A model generated the notes under the pieces. It was not told the DNA's origin. It was given only the letters and a program-made list of their open reading frames with translations, and ran no database searches. From Nodularia spumigena CCY9414 (lineage in GTDB: Bacteria; Cyanobacteriota; Cyanobacteriia; Cyanobacteriales; Nostocaceae): DNA of 64,000 bases. Of this stretch, positions 37,277-45,800 are shown in pieces. The DNA lies in assembly GCF_000340565.2 (NCBI RefSeq), contig NZ_CP007203.1:3266955-3330954 (forward strand). The letters are read 5' to 3'. The translations under genes were made by a program, and so were the position numbers. How positions within the stretch are numbered: position 1 is the stretch's first letter; each line of letters starts with the position of its first letter.

Positions 37277-38197
37277 TTACAAGTCCAAAGATCCCCGACT
37301 TCTTGAAGAAGTCGGGGATCTGAGTTTTTCGGATTTGTTTACAGACCATCCTAAATTGGTAGGCTGTTCATAAACCCGCTTCAGAGTATTCACATCTCTG
37401 GGAGAAATAGGCGGTGGGTTGCGAACTTGGGAAAAGTATAAAGCATCAGTTGGTAAATCACTATGTCCCCAAATTCCTAAAGCATGACCGAGTTCGTGGC
37501 GGGATGCTGCTTTAAGAAATACACCTGTTTGAGTAGGACTCAATAAAATGGTGAAGCGGTGCGATAAAATATTATAGCTATTGTATAACTCATAAGTAGC
37601 TTGTGCAGAACGCGCACGGAGAAAATTAGCATCACGGGAAAATTGCAAAGGCGGCGCTTTTCGCAGAATAGTAATATCAGCAATATCTGGCTGTTCTACT
37701 ACCACCAAAGGTAAATAAGCACTCCACTCTTGCACAGTTTCTAAGACACTACTAAACCATGCTTGAGCCTGGGTCTTATTCCCTGCTTGTGGTATCTCTA
37801 CATAGATTTTAACCGGAAATTGCGACCAGATTAAATAACTTACCTGTGTTTTTTCCACTTGGGAAAAGTAGTCCCCACTATTTGTATCATCTTGCCATTG
37901 CGCCAGTGTGGGCGGTAGGGGATGGGAAGATGGGGAGATAGAGGTGCTTTCTATTACAGCATGAGATGGCAGGTTAGTAAAAATAACTAGCAGTCCTGCA
38001 CCAATTAATAAGGACAGAACTGCTAGTAATCTTCGTGTATATAAACTTTGGCGGGTTTTAGGTTTTGGGTATTGATTTTTAGGCGTTGCTGAATCACAGT
38101 ATGAAATGCCAAAATTACCTTTCTTTTTCTTGGTTCCTTTGCGCCTACCCTTCGGGAACGGCTTCGCCGAATGCGCCTTTGCGTGAGACATATTCAT
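37277..38197 (-). CDS. Membrane-anchored matrixin-like metalloprotease
   Basis: The 306-residue frame has one hydrophobic segment (about 56-78), then a catalytic domain with HELGHALGIWGHS at 234-246 (H234, E235, H238, H245 zinc ligands). The spacing HExxHxxGxxxH is one residue longer than the standard metzincin HExxHxxGxxH. A later DALYFSQV replaces the usual Met-turn Met. The catalytic domain should face outward. The first ~50 codons are basic and low-complexity and seem to read through a repeat (TTCGGCGAAGCC type). The last residues are encoded by a palindromic repeat at 37289-37321. True protein ends may be shorter. Confidence 0.72.
   Translation of the reverse strand: MNMSHAKAHSAKPFPKGRRKGTKKKKGNFGISYCDSATPKNQYPKPKTRQSLYTRRLLAVLSLLIGAGLLVIFTNLPSHAVIESTSISPSSHPLPPTLAQWQDDTNSGDYFSQVEKTQVSYLIWSQFPVKIYVEIPQAGNKTQAQAWFSSVLETVQEWSAYLPLVVVEQPDIADITILRKAPPLQFSRDANFLRARSAQATYELYNSYNILSHRFTILLSPTQTGVFLKAASRHELGHALGIWGHSDLPTDALYFSQVRNPPPISPRDVNTLKRVYEQPTNLGWSVNKSEKLRSPTSSRSRGSLDL
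37289..37321. repeat. Perfect palindromic repeat between ocp and protease
   Basis: AGATCCCCGACTTCTT and its complement AAGAAGTCGGGGATCT form a long hairpin, followed by GAGTTTTTC. It lies in the 3' region of ocp and inside the C-terminal codons of the convergent protease gene. It is likely both a repeat-family member and a working terminator. Confidence 0.7.
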
Positions 38198-38250
38198 ACT
38201 CGAAATCAGGAACGCGGATTTTTATTTCCCATTATCCTATGCCCTTATTT

Positions 38251-38481
38251 TTACTTAGGTAGCCAACCTGCACTCAAAACCACTGTTAAGCCCATAAAGA
38301 TGACCGTCAGCGCCCAGGTAACTCGGTTTAAGGTGTCTTCTGCACTCTTGGTGCTGCTGAATAATTGGGTTTGTCCACCAATGGCAATTCCATCGCCTTT
38401 GGGGCTATGTAGCAGCACTAAAACAATGACACCAAAGGCAGAAACCGCCCAAACAATTTGCACAATAGTTGTAGCTGTCAT
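38251..38481 (-). CDS. secG: Preprotein translocase subunit SecG
   Basis: The 76-residue protein has two hydrophobic helices (residues 5-23 and 52-72) around a conserved loop LLHSPKGDGIAIGGQTQLFSSTKSAE, the SecG signature. It joins SecY and SecE in the protein export channel of the plasma and thylakoid membranes. It lies 87 bases downstream of gpmI on the same strand, a common pairing in cyanobacteria. Confidence 0.93.
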   Translation of the reverse strand: MTATTIVQIVWAVSAFGVIVLVLLHSPKGDGIAIGGQTQLFSSTKSAEDTLNRVTWALTVIFMGLTVVLSAGWLPK

Positions 38482-38568
38482 GGTTAAGAATCTCTCTTAT
38501 AACAAATTTCAAATTGGGATCAAAAGTCGAAACTTAGGAGTGAAAAAACTCTCCACTCCTAAGCTTGT

Positions 38569-40167
38569 TTACATACCAGCTTCCACGGGAGTCCGAGTGC
38601 GTTCCACTTCATATCCGGCTGGTGTCAATAGCGATCGCCCTGTCATTTCTGACGGTTGCGGCAGCTGTAAAATCTCTAGTATGGTGGGTGCAATGTCGGC
38701 TAACTTGCCATCGCTGCGTAGTTCCACATTTGTACCATGTCCAGGGATTTTTATCGCCTCTCCTTCCACTAAAATGAAGGGGACGGGATTAGTCGTGTGA
38801 GCTGTCCAGGGATTACCTTCTTCATCTAGCATATACTCAGCGTTACCGTGGTCAGCAGTAATCATGGCTGTACCTCCGGCTTTGCTAATGCTGGTGAGTA
38901 AGCGACCCAAACAGTGATCTACTGTTTCAATAGCTGTCACTGTGGCTTCTATTTGACCAGTATGCCCTACCATGTCTGGGTTAGCATAGTTAATCACTAC
39001 TAAAGTATACACACCCTTTTTGATCGCTGCGATCGCCACATCTGTAACTGCTTCTGCTGACATTGTAGGGGCTTTGTCGTAAGTTGCTACCATTGGACTA
39101 CTTACGAGTTCTCGGTCTTCCCCAGCCAAAGGTTCCTCTAGTCCCCCATTAAAGAAATAAGTGACATGGGCGTATTTCTCCGTTTCAGCCGTGCGGAATT
39201 GCTGCAAACCATTATTGGCAATTACTTCACCTAAAATATTACTCAAATTTTGGGCTTCAAAAGCTACATCTACTGGTAGTTCTGAATCGTATTGAGTAAA
39301 GGTAGCAAAGGATAACGGCTGAATTTGCTTTCTTTCAAAGCCTGTAAATTGAGGGCTGACAAAAGCTTGAGTCAACTGTCTCGCGCGGTCTGGGCGGAAG
39401 TTAAAGAATATCACACCGTCCCCTGGTTCTATCGCGCCAGGGGCAATGCGGACTGGATTGATAAACTCATCCTTCACACCTTCAGCATAAGATGCTTCTA
39501 AGATTTCCCCCGCCTGACGACCATCAACCGCAGTATCTTGTGTCATCACGTCATAGGCACGTTTTACCCGATCCCAACGGTGATCTCGATCCATCGCGTA
39601 ATAACGACCGCTCAGGGTGACAATGCGCCCAATGCCTTTCTGGTCTATCTGACCCTGCAATAGCTTGATTGCTTTTATACCCTCAGTGGGGGCAGTATCA
39701 CGACCATCAGTGATGGCGTGGATACACACTTGTGAAATTTCCTGTTCCTTGGCTAAGTCAAGTAGTCCGAAGAGATGGGTGAGATGAGAGTGTACCCCTC
39801 CCTCCGAACAAAGTCCCACCAGATGCAGCTTGCCATTCCCAGAGCGAACTTCCTGGCAAATTTTGACAAGTGCGGGGTTTTTGAGAATAGAACCATCTTC
39901 CACGGCATCCGAGATGCGTACCAATTCTTGAGGTACTACTCGCCCAGCGCCAATGTTCAAATGACCCACTTCCGAGTTGCCCATCTGACCTTCTGGCAAC
40001 CCTACGGCTTTTCCTGATGTGCTAATGAGGGTGTGCGGGTAAGCTGTCCATAAGCTTTCCACTATGGGAGTTTTAGCAGCGACAATTGCGTTTCCTCGCT
40101 TCTGTTCGCAGTAGCCCCACCCGTCTAAAATGACTAGCACCACAGGCGCAACAGGTGCTTTGGTCAT
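38569..40167 (-). CDS. gpmI: 2,3-bisphosphoglycerate-independent phosphoglycerate mutase
   Basis: With the ATG at 40167 the protein has 532 residues, the usual size. The N-terminus APVVLVILDGWGYCEQKRGNA and the catalytic Ser in GQMGNSEVGHLNIGAGR are diagnostic, as are metal ligands in HAITDGRD and MITADHGNAEYMLD. It interconverts 3- and 2-phosphoglycerate in glycolysis using two Mn2+ or similar ions. An 18-codon extension to 40221 exists in frame but is not conserved-looking. secG follows. Confidence 0.96.
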   Translation of the reverse strand: MTKAPVAPVVLVILDGWGYCEQKRGNAIVAAKTPIVESLWTAYPHTLISTSGKAVGLPEGQMGNSEVGHLNIGAGRVVPQELVRISDAVEDGSILKNPALVKICQEVRSGNGKLHLVGLCSEGGVHSHLTHLFGLLDLAKEQEISQVCIHAITDGRDTAPTEGIKAIKLLQGQIDQKGIGRIVTLSGRYYAMDRDHRWDRVKRAYDVMTQDTAVDGRQAGEILEASYAEGVKDEFINPVRIAPGAIEPGDGVIFFNFRPDRARQLTQAFVSPQFTGFERKQIQPLSFATFTQYDSELPVDVAFEAQNLSNILGEVIANNGLQQFRTAETEKYAHVTYFFNGGLEEPLAGEDRELVSSPMVATYDKAPTMSAEAVTDVAIAAIKKGVYTLVVINYANPDMVGHTGQIEATVTAIETVDHCLGRLLTSISKAGGTAMITADHGNAEYMLDEEGNPWTAHTTNPVPFILVEGEAIKIPGHGTNVELRSDGKLADIAPTILEILQLPQPSEMTGRSLLTPAGYEVERTRTPVEAGM

Positions 40168-40463
40168 AGTAAAATTGCCCTTTACTTTTTGTAATATCCG
40201 AATGATACCACTGCTAATCATCAGCGCAAGTGAATTTATGCTGATTAACTTATTTTATTTACATTCTTTTTCATAGTTAGTAGTGGCCTTTTAAGGGACT
40301 TCCAAGAAATAAATTATCCAAATAAACGTTCGCGTAGCGTGCGCGTAGCGCATACCACATAGACACAGAGAACACGGAGTTATGAGGGTTTGAGAGGTTT
40401 TTTGGGTTAGGTGATTTCGTATTTTTTTATTTGTAAGTCCCTAAGCCACTACTAGGCAGTTGA

Positions 40464-42158
40464 TCATTTGCCTTTTCCAGAAGATTTGGTAGCTTTAGCA
40501 GCTTTTTTCGCAGCTTTTTCGGCAGCTATTGCAGCTAATTTAGCTTGTTCCTTTTCTTCGGCAATTTTATCCAGGTAGTAATGATAGTCTCCTAAGTAGA
40601 CACGAAATTCACCGTCGCGGATTTCGACGATTTTGTTAGCTACTTGGGAGATAAAATAACGGTCGTGGGAAACTACAATGGCAGTGCCATCATAGTTCTG
40701 TAACGATTCTTCCAACATTTCTTTGGCTGGAATATCTAAGTGGTTTGTCGGCTCATCTAAAATCAGCAGATTGGCTGGACGTAACAGCATTTTCGCTAAT
40801 GCTAAACGCGCTTTTTCGCCTCCACTTAATGCACCGACTGATTTAAATGCTGTCTCTCCTGTGAACAAAAACCGTCCCAAAAGTCTGCGGACTTCTTCGT
40901 TTGTCCAGTCGGGGACTTCATCATGGATGGTTTCCATGACTGTTTTCTTTAAATCTAAAGCTTCGGCTTGATTTTGCTCAAAGTAGCCGGGAAGTACATT
41001 ATGATCGCCTAATTTGGCAATTCCTTCTGTGGGTGGTTCCATACCCATGATTACCCGTAACAGGGTAGATTTTCCCGCACCGTTGGGACCGAGAAAGGCA
41101 ATGCGATCGCCTCTTTCAATTAATAAATTTGTGGCTAAGAATAAGATTTTATCATCATAGACATGAGTTAAATCTTTAATTTCTACTACTTCTCGTCCAC
41201 TGCGGGGTGCTGGCGGAAAGCGGAAGTGCAGGGTTTTCACACCCGCCACAGGTGCTTCAATGCGCTCGATTTTTTCTAGTTGTTTTTCCCGGCTTTTCGC
41301 CTGGGTGCTGCGAGTCGCACTGGCGCGAAATCGGTCAACAAATGTTTGCTGTTTCTCTAGTTCTTTCTGCTGGCGTTCGTAGGCGCTCAATTGTGCTAGT
41401 TGATTTTCAGCTTTTTGTTCTAAGTATGCTGAATAGTTACCTAAGTAGGTAGTAGAAACACCACGTTCAGTTTCCACGATGTGGGTGCAGAGGCGGTCAA
41501 GAAATTCCCGGTCATGGGAAACTATCACCATTGGAGTATTCAGGTTTTTGAGGTAATTCTCTAGCCACTCAATGGTTTCTAAGTCTAAATGGTTAGTCGG
41601 TTCGTCCAGTAGTAATAAGTCGGGTTTTTGCAGAAGGATTTTACCTAAACTCATCCGCATTTGCCAACCACCGGAGAAAGCACTGACGAGGCGATCGCCA
41701 TCTTCGGAATCAAACCCCATTTCTGGTAAGATTTTCCCGATGCGTGCGTCTAAGTTATAGCCATCAAGGGCCTCAAATTGACGCTGTAAGCGATCTAGTT
41801 TATCAATCAGTTTATCCAGTTCTTCTGGGGTAGCCGTTTCCATATCGCGCTGTACTTGCGCCAGGGACATTTGTACTTTGTTGGCTTCTTCAAAGACGAT
41901 CCAAAATTCTTCTCTAACTGTGCGGCCCGGATCTACTTCAAACTCTTGGTTGAGGTATGCTATGTGCAAACTGTTGGGACGAATGATTTCGCCGGCGGTG
42001 GGTTCAATTTCCCCGGTGATAATTTTTAGCTGGGTGGATTTTCCCGCACCGTTGACACCGACTAAGCCAATGCGCTCCCCTGGTTTGACTTCCCAGTTGA
42101 TATCTTTGAGAACCTCGCCTGTGGGATAAATTTTACTGATATGTTCTAGTCGCAGCAT
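40464..42158 (-). CDS. ABC-F family ATPase (translation factor type)
   Basis: The 564-residue protein from ATG 42158 holds two ABC cassettes in tandem: Walker A GVNGAGKST and GPNGAGKST, signatures SGGWQMR and SGGEKAR, and LLLLDEPTNHLD / LLILDEPTNHLD Walker B, with no membrane segments. The linker between cassettes is charged (RFRASATRSTQAKSREKQLEKIERIE), as in ABC-F ribosome-binding proteins. The C-terminus is Lys/Ala-rich. ABC-F proteins act at the ribosomal E site in translation control. It resembles Uup/EttA-like members. A 30-codon N-terminal extension to 42248 is possible but less likely. Confidence 0.92.
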   Translation of the reverse strand: MLRLEHISKIYPTGEVLKDINWEVKPGERIGLVGVNGAGKSTQLKIITGEIEPTAGEIIRPNSLHIAYLNQEFEVDPGRTVREEFWIVFEEANKVQMSLAQVQRDMETATPEELDKLIDKLDRLQRQFEALDGYNLDARIGKILPEMGFDSEDGDRLVSAFSGGWQMRMSLGKILLQKPDLLLLDEPTNHLDLETIEWLENYLKNLNTPMVIVSHDREFLDRLCTHIVETERGVSTTYLGNYSAYLEQKAENQLAQLSAYERQQKELEKQQTFVDRFRASATRSTQAKSREKQLEKIERIEAPVAGVKTLHFRFPPAPRSGREVVEIKDLTHVYDDKILFLATNLLIERGDRIAFLGPNGAGKSTLLRVIMGMEPPTEGIAKLGDHNVLPGYFEQNQAEALDLKKTVMETIHDEVPDWTNEEVRRLLGRFLFTGETAFKSVGALSGGEKARLALAKMLLRPANLLILDEPTNHLDIPAKEMLEESLQNYDGTAIVVSHDRYFISQVANKIVEIRDGEFRVYLGDYHYYLDKIAEEKEQAKLAAIAAEKAAKKAAKATKSSGKGK

Positions 42159-42294
42159 CAAGTTTCTCTCAGGTAGGGTATGGGTAGTTAAGGACGAAGT
42201 ACTAACACTGCTTTCAATATTAACAATAATTAACTCAACCTTATCCACTTAAGTCTCCAGCTTCAGCTATTTGTTCTACGGCTAAACCTGGGGA

Positions 42295-42363
42295 AGTTCC
42301 TACCCTCAGCAAAGCGGGGTAGGGATTCTTGACATCTCCCTTTGCTAGAAGCAAAGGGATTCT
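42295..42363 (-). mobile_element. IS200/IS605 right-end-like tandem hairpins
   Basis: On the minus strand, GAATCCCTTTGCTTCTAGC with the downstream AAAGGGAGATGTCAA forms one hairpin (42337-42359) with the IS605-type right-end layout, and CTACCCC with GGGTAG forms a second (42300-42322). No transposase frame is left. It is read as the remnant of an IS605/IS1341-like element. Confidence 0.45.
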
Positions 42364-42467
42364 AACTTGCAATGCTCCGTCTTTGATTAATCCTCAATTT
42401 TATCCCATATTCTGGACAAAGTTGCTTAAAAGGTAACGGACTTGCACATTCAGCACTCAACGCTTTG

Positions 42468-42514
42468 AGCGCCGCAGTCTATCCCCAGGGAAGCGGGATA
42501 GGGACTGCGGCGCT
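42468..42514. repeat. Long inverted repeat downstream of the mosaic gene
   Basis: AGCGCCGCAGTC (42468-42479) and GACTGCGGCGCT (42503-42514) form a perfect 12-bp stem with an inner second stem (TATCCCC / GGGATA). It could terminate the transcript of the mosaic protein gene, or be part of a dispersed repeat. Confidence 0.55.
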
Positions 42515-42545
42515 ATTTGTGCAAACTGTAGTTATAAGCTGTCGG

Positions 42546-42838
42546 CTGCTATATAAAACCTAGACAAAACTAGACTTTACTTTCTACTTCAACGGGAGCA
42601 TGGGAGCAGTTATCCCTCAGTAGACTTTCACGCCTTAGCCAGACGCGATTGTGTTCCAATTAAGTTTCTGAAAAAGACTACCACCATCATTGCTTGGTTT
42701 TCGCGTCGGCAATAGTCTCAATTCAATACTTGATATCACCGTATTATATATCAAGTAGTTGATTTTTTCCTAAAATATATATTGATTTTTGTCAATATAA
42801 GTATAGTTTTGTCTATGAAATTGTCAACCTAGGACTTG
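42546..42838 (-). mobile_element. IS607-derived non-autonomous element (MITE), copy 1
   Basis: About 290 bases, nearly identical, in reverse orientation, to 58083-58375. In element orientation the left end is TCCTAGGTTGACAATTTC and the right end GTCTAGGTTTTATATAGCAG. Both ends match those of the IS607-family element at 48103-49335. A short coding trace ending in RLAKA-stop, the usual end of the IS607 TnpB, is retained, so it is an internal-deletion derivative. Its left end provides the stop codon of the mosaic protein gene. Exact boundary is uncertain by about ten bases. Confidence 0.85.
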
Positions 42839-45800
42839 CTCACCAGAACGGGGTACAATAGCCCAGAAGGTGGTTTCACCCATCAGCCCTAGTGATAGAG
42901 CAAAAATCCAATATTTGTCTACAGTTTCTCCATTTGCTGGGGCAGTATTTTCAGCAGTAGGATATAAACTCAAGACTCCGCCTTCATTCAGAAGAGAACG
43001 GACTTTTTCCCCAGCTATTGCTTGAGTAACACCATCAGCAAATCCAAAAGCATGAGGTTGATTAAGAATCTGTGCTAAAGGACTGTTAACATCACTGTCA
43101 TCCTCAATAAAACTCTTAATCGCTGAGGATAAAGCTTGAGTAAATGTTACCTTTCCACCTAAAGACATTTGTTTGTTAATTGCAGCATGAGTAGCAATAA
43201 ACTGCAACTGGGGAACTTTTAATTCTTTTTTGATACCTCCAATGGTGTTTTTTCCATAGGCCAAAGTAGAAACATTGCTTCCCTCTGCATCAAAGAGTTT
43301 AGCTTCATCCCCAGCATCATTCCAAATAGCAGTTTTACTACCAAAAGAAAAACCACCAGTTTCCGAATGTTCTTGATTTGTATAAACCCGGAAATTCTTA
43401 CCACCTTCTAAAATAGTTCCTTGAGGGAAAGTGAATACTTGTTTAGCACTACCCGCCGAGGTGATTTTCCACCCAGAGATATCAGCTGTACTGTTACCCA
43501 GGTTGCTAATCTCTATATACTCATCAGCTTGAGTGCGTTTGACTTCACCTTTATAAACCAGTCTAGAAATAGTGACATCTTTAGTCACGGTAATGGTAAA
43601 TTCTTCTGCGTCACTAACTAAAGTTTCTGCTACCGATTCTGGTGATGGTTCTGGTGTAACTTCTGCTACCGATTCTGCTGATGGTTCTGGTGTAACTTCT
43701 GCTACCGATTCTGCTGATGGTTCTGGTGTAACTTCTGCTACCGATTCTGCTGATGGTTCTGGTGTAACTTCTGCTACCGATTCTGCTGATGGTTCTGGTG
43801 TAACTTCTGCTACCGATTCTGCTGATGGTTCTGGTGTAACTTCTGCTACCGATTCTGCTGATGGTTTAATAAATTCAGCAGTAGCAATCAACCCTTGTCC
43901 ACTACTATGAGCGAGGATGATATGATTAAGTGGTGAATTAGGTTGTAAATCAGTAATGGAGTTACCATTATTCTGGTACAGGGTTTTGACTCCGGTAAAT
44001 AGAGGATGATTTGGGTTATTAACAGGCACATTAGCGCTAATACCGTTGTATATTCCTTGATATTGCAGACCAAAAGCAGCTAGGAAAGTATTCCAATTAT
44101 TAGCCTCTACCTGCGCTCCTCCTTGACCAGTACCCGCACAGAGGTAAACCTTACCACCATTCTTCACATATTCAATTAAAACTTGGTTATCTACAGGATC
44201 ACCACCGATAAAAATCCCGTCATATTGTTGCAAAGTTGTTAAGTTAACCGTGATATTTATCCCCTTAGTCCAAGTATGACCAGCATTAGCCATAGTGTTA
44301 GCCAGGGACGCTCCAGTTAAACCGAAATTGTTGGAAAGTACATGAAATTTGCCTTTATTATCCCCTACAAAGTATTTAGCAACATTGAGAGCAAAGGTGG
44401 CCCCATCTGGAGCGGCTTTGATTCCTTGATCACTTAAAGTCCATTCGTCTGCATTAATGACAATTTGACCATTCAATGACTTGGGCGCGGGAGGGTTGGT
44501 TACTGTCGAAGATTCCTGAGCAGATGCAACACCTAAAACCGAACCACTGTTGGGGATATACTCCCAATTACTGGTGAGGGTTTTTCTAGTAAATAGTTGA
44601 TTGTTCATGCCAATACCAACAATGGTACCATCTGCCATGACGGTAATACCTAAAACCGAACCACTGTTGGGGATATACTCCCAATTACTGGTGAGGGTTT
44701 TTCTAGTAAATAGTTGATTGTTCATGCCAATACCAACAATGGTACCATCTGCCATGACGGTAATACCTAAAACTGAACCACTGTTGGGGATATACTCCCA
44801 ATTACTGGTGAGGGTTTTTCTAGTAAATAGTTGATTGTTCATGCCAATACCAACAATGGTACCGTCTGCCATGACGGTAATACCTAAAACCGAACCACTG
44901 TTGGGGATATGCTCCCAATTACTGGTGAGGGTTTTTCTAGTAAATAGTTGATTGTTCATGCCAATACCAACAATGGTACCATCTGCCATGACGGTAATAC
45001 CTAAAACCGAACCACTGTTGGGGATATACTCCCAATTACTGGTGAGGGTTTTTCTAGTAAATAGTTGATTGTTCATGCCAATACCCACTAGGATATTCTT
45101 AGTGTTTACCACTGTTGACTTGGGCGCGGGAGGGTTGGTTACTGTCGAAGATTCCTGAGCAGATGCAACACCTAAAACCGAACCACTGTTGGGGATATAC
45201 TCCCAATTACTGGTGAGGGTTTTTCTAGTAAATAGTTGATTGTTCATGCCAATACCAACAATGGTACCGTCTGCCATGACGGTAATACCTAAAACCGAAC
45301 CACTGTTGGGGATATACTCCCAATTACTGGTGAGGGTTTTTCTAGTAAATAGTTGATTGTTCATGCCAATACCAACAATGGTACCGTCTGCCATGACGGT
45401 AATACCTAAAACTGAACCACTGTTGGGGATATGTTGCCAATTACTGGTGAGGGTTTTTCTAGTATATAGTTGATTGTTCATGCCAATACCAACAATGGTA
45501 CCATCTGCCATGACGGTAATACCTAAAACCGAACCACTGTTGGGGATATGCTCCCAATTACTGGTGAGGGTTTTTCTAGTAAATAGTTGATTGTTCATGC
45601 CAATACCAACAATGGTACCATCTGCCATGACGGTAATACCTAAAACCGAACCACTGTTGGGGATATACTCCCAATTACTGGTGAGGGTTTTTCTAGTAAA
45701 TAGTTGATTGTTCATGCCAATACCCACTAGGATATTCTTAGTGTTTACCACTGTTTGCTCAACTGTAGAAATCAATTCAACTATCCACTCGTTACCAATA

